Assembly (NCBI GenBank): GCA_963766195.1
Contig: CAVXYY010000005.1
Location: forward strand, 496,001 to 560,000
Length of the DNA: 64,000 nucleotides
Direction of reading: 5' to 3'
DNA from: JAHEFT01 sp963766195
GTDB taxonomy: Bacteria > Pseudomonadota > Gammaproteobacteria > Xanthomonadales > SZUA-36
Positions 52,113 to 60,328 of the stretch are shown here, in pieces. Position 1 is the first letter of the stretch; each line of letters begins with the position of its first letter. Made by a program: the position numbers and the translations under genes. Below the pieces are notes generated by a model. The model was given only the letters and a program-made list of their open reading frames with translations, ran no database searches and was not told the origin of the DNA.

Positions 52113-52715
52113 TTTCACCTTTTCCAGCATATCCAGTTGATTATGGATCAACACAATGCACTGCGAGGCAAACAGCATTTTTGGTCCCAGGCTGATCTTT
52201 TGTGCGCCCAGGCGTTTCAGGCTGCTGAAACTTTTTTTCGGCATGGGAATGTGGTCGGTGAGCAAAAAGCAGGGATTTTTGGCCAATGCCAGTTCACGGA
52301 TGCCAGCGCCTTTTTTATCCATGACATAGAGCTGATGATTTTCCGCCAGGTCCTGGACCAGCTTTTCAAAACTCAGCGTGCGCACGGTAATGCCCGGTTC
52401 CACGGGCCGCTCTGTGTCCTTGCCCATGCCCCGGGATACATCCAGCGCCAAAGCTACCTTTTCGAGCAATGCCTGTTCGTGAAAACCGTCGATGTTACGT
52501 AACTCATTGGCGATGAATGTAATGGTGCGGGAAAAATCCGGGGTGCTCTCCAATACCAGGTGAACGACGACATCCGCGCGGTGCGACTGCGCCACAAAAA
52601 AGGCGTTCATCAGGCTGTGAGCCAGGATTTCAGTGTGCGCATCACCGCCAATACCCGCCAGCAGGCGTTGCCTGTCGGTGGGTGCGGCCCGGGCTCTGAG
52701 GACAAAGGTTCGCAT
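52110..52715 (-). CDS. trmY: tRNA pseudouridine methyltransferase TrmY (bacterial form)
   Basis: 201 aa from ATG 52715 (MRTFVLRARAAPTDRQRLLA). SPOUT-fold DUF358 signature blocks: 'GGDAHTEILAHSLMNAFFVAQSHRADVVVHLVLESTPDFSRTI', 'GGFHEQ'-like 'IDGFHEQALLEKV', 'KNPCFLLTDHIPMPKKSFSSLKRLGAQKISLGPKMLFASQCI'. TrmY makes N1-methylpseudouridine-54 in archaeal tRNA; the bacterial group is annotated as a putative pseudouridine methyltransferase with substrate less certain. The stop TAG (52110-52112) is formed by TA of the MITE target plus its first G. The TTG at 52721 is a weaker start. Confidence 0.9.
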   Translation of the reverse strand: MRTFVLRARAAPTDRQRLLAGIGGDAHTEILAHSLMNAFFVAQSHRADVVVHLVLESTPDFSRTITFIANELRNIDGFHEQALLEKVALALDVSRGMGKDTERPVEPGITVRTLSFEKLVQDLAENHQLYVMDKKGAGIRELALAKNPCFLLTDHIPMPKKSFSSLKRLGAQKISLGPKMLFASQCIVLIHNQLDMLEKVK

Positions 52716-52734
52716 ATCCAATTGCAGTCAGCGG

Positions 52735-54771
52735 CTACACGTGGTCGCGGGGAATCGCTTTGGTCCAGGATTTCGTAAATACCCGGCCATCTCCCTCCCA
52801 GGCGTCCATGTGGTTGGAAAGATGGAAATGGGTCGCATCCGCTGTCATCAGGCTCTCTGTCTCCACGCGCACGCGCCAGTCTCCGCGCTGGAATTCGATC
52901 ACGGTATGGAAGTGCTGGCTGACGGACAGCGGGTCACCCTCGCGCACCTTGAAAGTTTCCGTGCTGCAGTGGTCGGTTTCCAGGCCATTGTCCAGGAAGC
53001 GGATGCGGCCTTCGTCGTTGACCAGCTTCATCGTGATCCAGCCATCCACCTGGTCATGGGTTACCGTATGCAGGCGCCGGGATGTGCGCGTCCTGGCGAC
53101 AGCCAGCGGTGGCGATATTTCGGCCGGGGGGAAATCAGGGAGTTTGCGGTCGGCTGCCTGCATTGCACGGACGGGTAAACGGGCCCTGCAGCCTTCCCCG
53201 GTAAACAGGCTCAATTGGACCATTTCCTTTGAGGGCCAGGCGTGTCGCGTGAACGTCGGAGAGATGCCGATCCGCCAGCGGTGACCGGTGGCCAGTTGAT
53301 AGCCCATCATGCGTAACTGCACGGTTACGCGATAGCGCTGGCCAGGTTTCAGCGGGGCAGGGTGCTCATGGCTGTCGCGATGCGTCAGGTTCAGCAAGCC
53401 CCAGGTGACCAGCACGGATGCGCCGTCGGGCGCCACATCGCACAGGCGCACGGCAACCAGCGCATCGGGCCTGTCCACTGCCAGTTCGAGGTCCACTTCG
53501 GGATTGCCCAGGAACGTACACGGTTCGGTTACCGGCGCCGAGGTGAAACTGAGGCATTCGCCATCTGCAGAGCGTTGATCAGGCGGAAATTCCCCCTTGG
53601 AGCCAAAATTGCCCCATTCACCGCTCTGGAAACCGTGGCTCAAGGGAGCCTTGATGTTGAGCGTGCTGGATGAAGCGGGCGATTCCTGCAGTACATTGGC
53701 CGCGCCGTCACTATTCAGGTATAGCAAGACTTCACCGATATGAGGCGATGGCCACGATGGATCGCCAACCCAGTGGCCTTTGCGTTCAGCGTAGAACGTC
53801 GCCGGGGGCTCACTCTCCAGGATCCAGGAACGCAGCATTGGCTCATCCATCAACCCGGTGTCCTTGCCCTTCAGCCAGTGATCCCACCAGCGCAGGCTTT
53901 CCTGGGTGAAACCCATGTTAGGGCCGGGAACGCCTTCTTCCGGGTAATTGTGCGACCAGGCCCCGATCAGGCCTTTGCAGGGCACGGACAGCCCGGCCAG
54001 GATGCGCGGGATCGAGTTGTTGTAGGCATCACCCCAGCCACCCACCGCGTAGACCGGCACGTCAATCGCGCTGTAATCCTCCCGGACCGAGCCGTGTTTC
54101 CAGAACGCGTCACGTCGCTGGTGCTGCAGCCAGGCCTCGACAAACGGCGGTGTTTTTTCCATCCGTTCCAGCCACATTTCGCGCCATCTTTCCCCGACCC
54201 AGCGCGGGTCGGGTGGCTGGGCATTGTAGCCAAACATAACGGTCGCCCAGGACAGCATTTGTGAAGCCAGCACGCACCCGCCCATGTAGTGCACATCATC
54301 AAGGTAGCGGTCGTCGGTGAAGCCAATGGTGATCAGGGCTTTCAGTTGCGGCGGGCGTCGGGCGGCGACCTGCAGGCTGTTGAAGCCGCCCCAGGATTTA
54401 CCGAACATGCCAAGACTCCCGTCACACCAGGGCTGTGCGGCTATCCAGGCCATGACTTCCAGGCAGTCGTCCTGTTCCTGCTTGAGGTACTCGTCGTACA
54501 GGATGCCGCCGGATTCGCCGCTGCCACGGATGTCCACCCGGACGCAGGCGTAACCGTGTCCGGCGAGGTAGGGATGGCGAATCGCATCACGGATGGCGGT
54601 TCCGTCGTTCTTGCGGTAAGGGATGTATTCCAGCAGGGCGGGGAACGGCTTCGTTTCCGCCTCGAGCGGGAGCCAGATCCGGGCGGCAAGGCGGGTGCCA
54701 TCCGACAGGGGTATCCAGGTGTTTTCAATTTCGCGGATCGCGTAGGGGAAATCGGTTTTGATCTGCTGCAT
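52735..54771 (-). CDS. CocE/NonD-family serine hydrolase (X-Pro dipeptidyl-peptidase S15 fold)
   Basis: 678 aa. Alpha/beta-hydrolase half: 'YIPYRKNDGTAIRDAI', 'VDIRGSGESGGILYDEY' and nucleophile elbow 'GSLGMFGKSWGGFNSLQ' (GxSxGG with Ser in SWGG), 'GGWGDAYNNSIPRIL', 'GAWSHNYPEEGVPGP' (the His). The C-terminal jelly roll holds 'TEPCTFLGNPEVDLELAVDRPDALVAVRLCDV', typical of CocE/PepX. No signal peptide, so cytoplasmic or exported otherwise. Hydrolyses esters or X-Pro peptides; the peptide ABC importer genes begin 61 bases away in the opposite direction, so peptide trimming is plausible. Confidence 0.9.
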   Translation of the reverse strand: MQQIKTDFPYAIREIENTWIPLSDGTRLAARIWLPLEAETKPFPALLEYIPYRKNDGTAIRDAIRHPYLAGHGYACVRVDIRGSGESGGILYDEYLKQEQDDCLEVMAWIAAQPWCDGSLGMFGKSWGGFNSLQVAARRPPQLKALITIGFTDDRYLDDVHYMGGCVLASQMLSWATVMFGYNAQPPDPRWVGERWREMWLERMEKTPPFVEAWLQHQRRDAFWKHGSVREDYSAIDVPVYAVGGWGDAYNNSIPRILAGLSVPCKGLIGAWSHNYPEEGVPGPNMGFTQESLRWWDHWLKGKDTGLMDEPMLRSWILESEPPATFYAERKGHWVGDPSWPSPHIGEVLLYLNSDGAANVLQESPASSSTLNIKAPLSHGFQSGEWGNFGSKGEFPPDQRSADGECLSFTSAPVTEPCTFLGNPEVDLELAVDRPDALVAVRLCDVAPDGASVLVTWGLLNLTHRDSHEHPAPLKPGQRYRVTVQLRMMGYQLATGHRWRIGISPTFTRHAWPSKEMVQLSLFTGEGCRARLPVRAMQAADRKLPDFPPAEISPPLAVARTRTSRRLHTVTHDQVDGWITMKLVNDEGRIRFLDNGLETDHCSTETFKVREGDPLSVSQHFHTVIEFQRGDWRVRVETESLMTADATHFHLSNHMDAWEGDGRVFTKSWTKAIPRDHV

Positions 54772-54832
54772 GGATAACTCCGGAAACGATACTTTTTGAC
54801 TTGCTCCTGATGCTCGTCAATAGTAGGTGATA

Positions 54833-56431
54833 ATGAATCGCAAAGTACACAAGCAGCTGCCGGACCCTTCGCGCCGGGCGTTTCTGCAACAGTCCTCGCT
54901 GGCCTTGCTGGGACTGGCGGGCGGCAGCATCCCCGGCGTCAGCTGGGCCGTTCATGGTGACACACTGCACATCCGTAATTACATGGATGTGCTCTCCCTG
55001 GACCCGGTCAGCTCGGTCTCTCTTGCTGAAGGCATCATTTTTAACGCGATCTATCAGAACCTGCTGGAATTCAAATCGGATGGCAGCTGGGATACACAGC
55101 TGGACGCAGCGGAGTTCTTTGAGCAGGTTGACGCAACCCACTATGCCTTCCGTCTGAAACCGGGCCAGATGTTCAACAACGGTTTTGGAGAGATGACCGC
55201 CGATGACGTGAAATTCTCCTTCGAACGCATGATTGATCCGGCGATGCACGCGCTGAACCTGCCGGACCTGGGACCCCTGGACCATGTCGATGTTCATGAC
55301 CGTTATTCGGGAACCTTTGTTTTAAGGTCTCCCTATTCGGCTTTCGCTCCCGTGGCCATTGCCGGGCCCAGCGGCGCCGTGCTTTCGCGCCGGGCGGTGA
55401 CCGCCGTTGGCGGCCGTTTCACGACCAATCCACCGTGTGGTTCCGGTCCCTACGAATTGAAATCCTGGCAGGCTCAGCGGAAAACCATATTGAAAAGGAA
55501 CCCGGTCTGGGTGGGAAAAGAATCGCCTTTTGCGGAAATACACATGTACGCGATGACGGATGAAAAGGCCGGGGAAATGGCCTTCGAGGCCGGGCAACTG
55601 GATTGCTGCCAGATCTCGGTTGAAACCGTCGGACCATTTGAGCGGGATATGCCGCCCGATAGCACGCTCCTTGTATTGCCATCCACTCGAAATTTCTGGC
55701 TGGGCATGAACCAGGAGAATCCCGCGCTTGCGGATATCCGCGTCCGCCGGGCAATCCAGTACGCCATCGACGTGGAAGCCGTGGTTGAGGCGGCGTGGTT
55801 CGGGCTGGCGCAAGTGAGCACCGGTCCGATCCCTGAAGGAATGATCGGCCACCGGGCAAAGGCGCTGATTCCGCCGAACGGTGATCCGGACAAAGCCAGC
55901 GCCCTGCTCAAGGAAGCAGGGGTCGATTTACCCCTGCGCCTGCGACTCGATGTTGACAACAAGACCCAGTCACTCACGGCGGTGCAGGTGATGCAATGGT
56001 CGCTGGCAAAAGTCGGGATAGAAGTCGATATCCGCGCGCAGGACGGCAGCACGTTTGTCACGTTGGGCAGGGAGGAGATGGGCGAGCAATGGCGGGATGT
56101 GCAGTTGTTCATGCAGAACTTCAGCGGTATGGCGGATCCCTACTATTCGATGACCTGGTTCGTCTCCGACCAGGTGGGGCTCTGGAATTGGGAACGGTTC
56201 AGAAATGCGGAATTTGACCAGCTGAATGAGCAGGCCATCGCGACCAGCGATGAAACCGAGCGGAGCCGGATATACCAGCGTATGCAGGACCTGATGGAGG
56301 AATCCGGTTGCTACCGCTTTGTGACCAACAGCGTGATGCCGCAGATTTTTCGGAACAGCATTGAACCGGCTTTCCGTCCAGATGGTTATGTCCGATTGCG
56401 GGACTTCCGCCTTTCACCGGGACCCGTCTGA
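54833..56431 (+). CDS. Peptide ABC transporter substrate-binding protein (family 5), Tat-type signal
   Basis: 532 aa. N-terminus 'PDPSRRAFLQQSSLALLGLAGGSIPGVSWAVHGD' has a twin-arginine signal. SBP_bac_5 blocks: 'FRLKPGQMFNNGFGEMTADDVKFSFERM', 'PPCGSGPYELKSW' , 'FWLGMNQENPALADIRVRRAIQYAIDVEAVVEAAWFG' and the C-terminal alpha/beta domain. Binds di/oligopeptides in the periplasm for the permeases encoded next. AGGTG near 54825-54829 is close to ATG 54833; GTG at 54827 is less likely. First gene of a five-gene operon (SBP, DppB, DppC, two ATPases). Confidence 0.93.
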   Translation: MNRKVHKQLPDPSRRAFLQQSSLALLGLAGGSIPGVSWAVHGDTLHIRNYMDVLSLDPVSSVSLAEGIIFNAIYQNLLEFKSDGSWDTQLDAAEFFEQVDATHYAFRLKPGQMFNNGFGEMTADDVKFSFERMIDPAMHALNLPDLGPLDHVDVHDRYSGTFVLRSPYSAFAPVAIAGPSGAVLSRRAVTAVGGRFTTNPPCGSGPYELKSWQAQRKTILKRNPVWVGKESPFAEIHMYAMTDEKAGEMAFEAGQLDCCQISVETVGPFERDMPPDSTLLVLPSTRNFWLGMNQENPALADIRVRRAIQYAIDVEAVVEAAWFGLAQVSTGPIPEGMIGHRAKALIPPNGDPDKASALLKEAGVDLPLRLRLDVDNKTQSLTAVQVMQWSLAKVGIEVDIRAQDGSTFVTLGREEMGEQWRDVQLFMQNFSGMADPYYSMTWFVSDQVGLWNWERFRNAEFDQLNEQAIATSDETERSRIYQRMQDLMEESGCYRFVTNSVMPQIFRNSIEPAFRPDGYVRLRDFRLSPGPV

Positions 56432-56461
56432 TCCTGATGCCCAAAGCGATGCCCAACTGCG

Positions 56462-57413
56462 ATGATTAAATTCATCATCCAGCGCGGGCTGGCCTCGCTG
56501 CTGATCCTGTGGCTGGCGGTGAGCCTGCTGTTCGGGATGATTCACATGGTGCCGGGTGACCCGGCCACCGTGATGCTCGGGCCAAGGGCGACACCGGAAC
56601 TGAAAGCGGAACTGGCCCGGCGCATGGGTCTGGACCAGCCCCTTATCGTCCAGTACGGCAGGTACTATGCAGGTCTTGTCCGCGGCGACCTGGGCGTTGA
56701 CCCGTTTTCCGAACGTGAAGTCACCCATATCGTATGGGAACAACTGCCTTACACGCTGGCGCTGGTGCTGGCTGCGATTGGCGGAGCGAGCCTGATCGGG
56801 ATTCCCCTGGGTTGTTTCTCGGCGATCCGGCGAAACTCGCTGCTGGACCGCCTTACCGGCGTGATGTCAGTGGCATTTATTGCCATTCCTTCTTTCGTGG
56901 TGGCCCTGTACCTGCTGCTTTGGCTGGCGGTCAAATGGCGCTGGTTCCCGGCCATTGGCGCCGGTGAGGCCGGGAATTATTCAGACCTGTCTTATCACCT
57001 TGTATTGCCCGCGATTGCCCTTGGGCTGGGCTGGGTCGGGTATATCGCGCGCCTGGTGCGAGCCTCGATGCTGGAAGTGATGGAAGAAAATCACATCCGC
57101 ACGGCGCGGGCCTTCGGTCTGCCCGAGCGTACCATCATCGTGCATTACGCTCTGCGGATCGCGCTGCTTCCCACTGTCACCATCCTGGGCCTGGGAATCG
57201 GCAGCATGCTTTCCGGGGCACTGTTTGCCGAAATCGTCTTTTCACGCCCCGGTATCGGTAAATTACTGTACGAGGCGGTACTCACGAGGAACTATCCCGA
57301 TCGTCATGGGCTCGGTGCTGGTCACTACCGGATTTTTCGTGCTCAGCACCCTGGTTTCAGACATCGTCAACGCGATTCTCGATCCGCGTTTGCGCGGGCA
57401 GCAGGGGAATTGA
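56462..57413 (+). CDS. Peptide ABC permease, DppB type (one frameshift)
   Basis: About 316 aa once joined. 'MIKFIIQRGLASLLILWLAVSLLFGMIHMVPGDPATVML' start, EAA loop 'MEENHIRTARAFGLPERTIIVHYALRIALLP' region and TM6 'GSVLVTTGFFVLSTLVSDIVNAILDPRLRG' end. One extra base near 57301 (between CCC and ATC) moves the frame; removing it gives RNYPIVMGSV, ending at 57413. If the raw frame is read through, DppB and DppC appear fused, which is an artefact. Six TM spans expected, inner membrane; pairs with the DppC-type protein. Confidence 0.88.
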
Positions 57414-57415
57414 GC

Positions 57416-58276
57416 GTGTCCAGGCCCAGGGGCACAATAGCTCACACTTTTGCAGCCCTGCAAAAGGACCCGCTCGGCATGGCCGGTTTCGTGCTGATCA
57501 GTATTATTTTTTTCTTGACCGTTTTCGCTGCCTGGATTGCGCCCTATGACCCGCTGGAAGTCGACGTTTACGACCGCCTGAGCAGTCCATCCGCCGCGCA
57601 CTGGCTGGGCACCGACCAACTGGGCCGTGATGTTCTATCGCGCGTGCTTTTTGGCGGCCAGGTCGCCCTCAAGGTCTCCCTGCTCGCCATTTCCACTTCC
57701 ATGGCGATTGGCCTCATATTGGGCATGTTGGCCGGTTTCGGCCCACGCTGGCTGGACCGCATCCTGGTCGTGTCCTTCGACACGGTGCGCTCCTTCCCAA
57801 CGATCATGTTCGCGCTGGCCGTCGTGGCGCTGACCGGACCTTCACTGAACACGGTGATCGGGATCATCATCATCACTTCGATCCCGGTTTATGCGCGCGT
57901 GGTCCGCACCCAGACCCAGGCGCTGCGCGAGCGGGACTTTATCCTCGCCGAACGGGCCATGGGCGCCTCAACCGCCCGGATACTGCGCAATCACGTGCTG
58001 CCCAATATCGCGGCGCCCCTGTTGATCCTGGCCTCGATGGATGTGCCTGCCGTGGTGGGAATGGAAGCCGGGCTGAGTTTTCTTGGCCTCGGCGTCAGTC
58101 CGCCCACACCCAGTTGGGGCAGCATCCTCAATGACGGCTATTCCTACCTGCGAAACTCGCCCTGGCCGATCATTGCCGGTGGCCTGCCGCTGATTGCCGT
58201 TACCCTGGGGTTCACCTTTTTCGGTGAGTCGCTGCGGGACATTTTTGATCCCAAGCTGCGCAAAAAAGATTCATGA
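57416..58276 (+). CDS. Peptide ABC permease, DppC type
   Basis: 286 aa from GTG 57416 (MSRPRGTIAHTFAALQKDPLG). 'APYDPLEVDVYDRLSSPSAAHWLGTDQLGRDVLSRVLFGGQVALKVSL' is the DppC-type N-terminal block (GTDxxGRD), 'RERDFILAERAMGASTARILRNHVLPN' the EAA loop contacting the ATPase, and 'GLGVSPPTPSWGSILNDGYSYL' the C-terminal motif. Five or six TM spans. GTG follows the DppB stop by two bases. The stop overlaps the next gene's start (ATGA). Confidence 0.92.
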   Translation: MSRPRGTIAHTFAALQKDPLGMAGFVLISIIFFLTVFAAWIAPYDPLEVDVYDRLSSPSAAHWLGTDQLGRDVLSRVLFGGQVALKVSLLAISTSMAIGLILGMLAGFGPRWLDRILVVSFDTVRSFPTIMFALAVVALTGPSLNTVIGIIIITSIPVYARVVRTQTQALRERDFILAERAMGASTARILRNHVLPNIAAPLLILASMDVPAVVGMEAGLSFLGLGVSPPTPSWGSILNDGYSYLRNSPWPIIAGGLPLIAVTLGFTFFGESLRDIFDPKLRKKDS

Positions 58277-59253
58277 TGGGGCCGGTGCTGGAGATCCAGG
58301 GTTTATCGGTCAATTACGAGACCGCACAGGGCCCGCTGCAGGCACTGCGGGATGTGAACCTGGTGATCCGGGAAGGAAAAATCACCGGTATCGTGGGCGA
58401 GAGCGGCTGCGGTAAATCCACGCTGATCTCGGTGATCATCCGGTTGCTTGCTCCGAATGCCCGCATTGCCCGGGGTTCCGTGTGTTTCAAAGGAAAAGAC
58501 TTGTTGAGCCTGTCGCCGGAGCAGATGCGCGGCCTGCGCGGTGATGAAATTTCCATGGTGTTCCAGGACCCCATGACCAGCCTGAACCCGGTATTGACCA
58601 TTGGCCGCCAGATGTCCGATGTCCAGCATCGCAGCACTTCCGGCCGTGCGGAAAAGAAAGCGCGCTCGCTGATGATGCTCGAAAGGGTGGGCATTCCCGA
58701 TCCCGAGACCCAGTTGCAAAGGTACCCGCATCACCTTTCCGGCGGCATGCGCCAGAGGGTGGCCATCGCCATGGCCCTGATGGCCGAACCTTCCCTGTTG
58801 ATTGCCGATGAACCGACCACGGCGCTGGATGCAACACTCGAAGTGCAGATCATTCACCGCTTGCGGGAACTGCAGCGCGATTTTGACTGCTCTATCCTGT
58901 TCATTTCACACCACCTCGGCGTGATTGCCGAGCTTTGCGATGAAGTCGTCGTCATGTACGCCGGTGAAGTGGTTGAAAGCGGCGCGGTGCGGGATGTGTT
59001 TCTGACCCCCCAACACCCCTATACGCAGAAGTTGCTGGAGTGTGATCCGGCACGGATCGCCCAAAGCAACCGTGACCTGCCGGTGATAGAGGGCAGTCTG
59101 CCCAACCTCGTCAGCCTTCCGGGCGGCTGCATTTTCAGGGAGCGTTGCGCACAAAGCCTGCCGCGCTGTGGCGTGGAGCGGCCGCATCTGACCGGCGTCA
59201 GCCACCGGGCCGCCTGTCACCTGCTGAATGACATGCAGGGTGGGGCGCCATGA
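58273..59253 (+). CDS. Peptide ABC ATPase, DppD type
   Basis: 326 aa. Walker A 'GIVGESGCGKSTL', Q-loop 'VFQDPMTSLNPVL', signature 'LSGGMRQRVAIAMAL' and Walker B 'LLIADEPTTALD'. C-terminal oligopeptide extension with 'GCIFRERCAQSLPRCG' (Cys cluster that binds Fe-S in DppD/OppD). ATG 58273 overlaps the DppC stop; ATG 58276 also possible. Forms a heterodimer with the next ATPase and powers import of di/oligopeptides. Confidence 0.94.
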   Translation: MMGPVLEIQGLSVNYETAQGPLQALRDVNLVIREGKITGIVGESGCGKSTLISVIIRLLAPNARIARGSVCFKGKDLLSLSPEQMRGLRGDEISMVFQDPMTSLNPVLTIGRQMSDVQHRSTSGRAEKKARSLMMLERVGIPDPETQLQRYPHHLSGGMRQRVAIAMALMAEPSLLIADEPTTALDATLEVQIIHRLRELQRDFDCSILFISHHLGVIAELCDEVVVMYAGEVVESGAVRDVFLTPQHPYTQKLLECDPARIAQSNRDLPVIEGSLPNLVSLPGGCIFRERCAQSLPRCGVERPHLTGVSHRAACHLLNDMQGGAP

Positions 59254-60224
59254 GCCCCTTGCTGAGTGTGCGTGATTTGCAGGTGCGTTTTGCGCTGAGC
59301 CGTGGTTTCATGCCGATTGCCGGCAACAAACCCTCCTTCGTGGACGTGGTGCACGGCGTGTCGCTGGATATCAATCCGGGTGAAACCATGGCCATCGTGG
59401 GTGAAAGCGGGTCCGGCAAGACCACCCTGGCCATGGCCTTGTGCGGACTGGCCCCGGTAGTTGCCGGCGAGGTCCGCTTCAAAGGGGAAGCGCTGGAGCG
59501 GGACGGCGATAACCGGCTGCGACCGGACCGTAAACGCGTGGCCCTGATGTTCCAGGATCCGGTGGGTTCGCTCAGCCCCAGGATGACCATCCGGAAGGCC
59601 CTGGCCGAGCCTTTCCTGATTCACAAGGTGGCGTCAGCCGACCCGGACCGGGAAGCGCTGCGCCTGTTGTCCCTGGTGGGACTGGGTGAGGATTTCGCCG
59701 ACCGTTATCCACACCAGCTTAGCGGCGGCCAGGCCCGGCGCGTCGGGGTTGCCCGCGCACTGGCTTTGCGCCCGGACATCCTGATTGCCGATGAGCCGAC
59801 GGCCGGACTGGATGTGTCGATCCAGGGTGAAATACTTAACCTCTTATCCGGCCTGCAACGGGAAATGGGCCTGGGCATCATGTTCATCACCCACAACCTG
59901 AACGTGGTGCGACATGTCGCCGACCAGATGGCCATCATGTACCTGGGACGCTTTGTTGAGCAGGGCGATTCCCGGGCGATCATCGCCAAGCCGCGCCATC
60001 CCTACACCGCCGCGCTGCTGTCAGCCAATCCGAGTCCGGATCCGGACGCGCAAAACCACCGGATCGAATTGCTCGGGGAAGTTCCCAGCCTGTTGCACAG
60101 GCCATCAGGGTGCGAGTTCCGAACCCGTTGCCCGCGGGCTCGGCCACCGTGCGAAAGCTCATTCCCGGGATTGACCACCGACACAGACGATCGCGTGTTC
60201 AATTGTCATTTCCCGATGGATTAG
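59250..60224 (+). CDS. Peptide ABC ATPase, DppF type
   Basis: 324 aa. Walker A 'GESGSGKTTLAMALCGL', Q-loop 'LMFQDPVGSLSPRMTI', signature 'LSGGQARRVGVARALAL', Walker B 'ILIADEPTAGLDVS', H-loop 'GIMFITHNLNVV'. C-terminal 'GCEFRTRCPRARPPCES' is the DppF Cys-containing tail. ATG 59250 overlaps the DppD stop (ATGA), so the two are made together. Last gene of the importer operon; 104 bases follow before the encapsulin cargo gene on the other strand, with nothing recognisable in them. Confidence 0.94.
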   Translation: MSPLLSVRDLQVRFALSRGFMPIAGNKPSFVDVVHGVSLDINPGETMAIVGESGSGKTTLAMALCGLAPVVAGEVRFKGEALERDGDNRLRPDRKRVALMFQDPVGSLSPRMTIRKALAEPFLIHKVASADPDREALRLLSLVGLGEDFADRYPHQLSGGQARRVGVARALALRPDILIADEPTAGLDVSIQGEILNLLSGLQREMGLGIMFITHNLNVVRHVADQMAIMYLGRFVEQGDSRAIIAKPRHPYTAALLSANPSPDPDAQNHRIELLGEVPSLLHRPSGCEFRTRCPRARPPCESSFPGLTTDTDDRVFNCHFPMD

Positions 60225-60328
60225 ATCCGCACGCCTGAACTTACTGCACCAGCTGCCACACAGATTGTGGCCCGGCAATCAGCAAGGTATTTCGCCAACC
60301 GGACCCTGTGAAAATTATTTGCGAAAGA

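Noticed and set aside
56462..58276. Single 604-aa fused DppB-DppC protein
   Set aside because: The joined frame arises only through the extra base near 57301; the residues between the two halves are out-of-frame translation of the DppB C-terminus.
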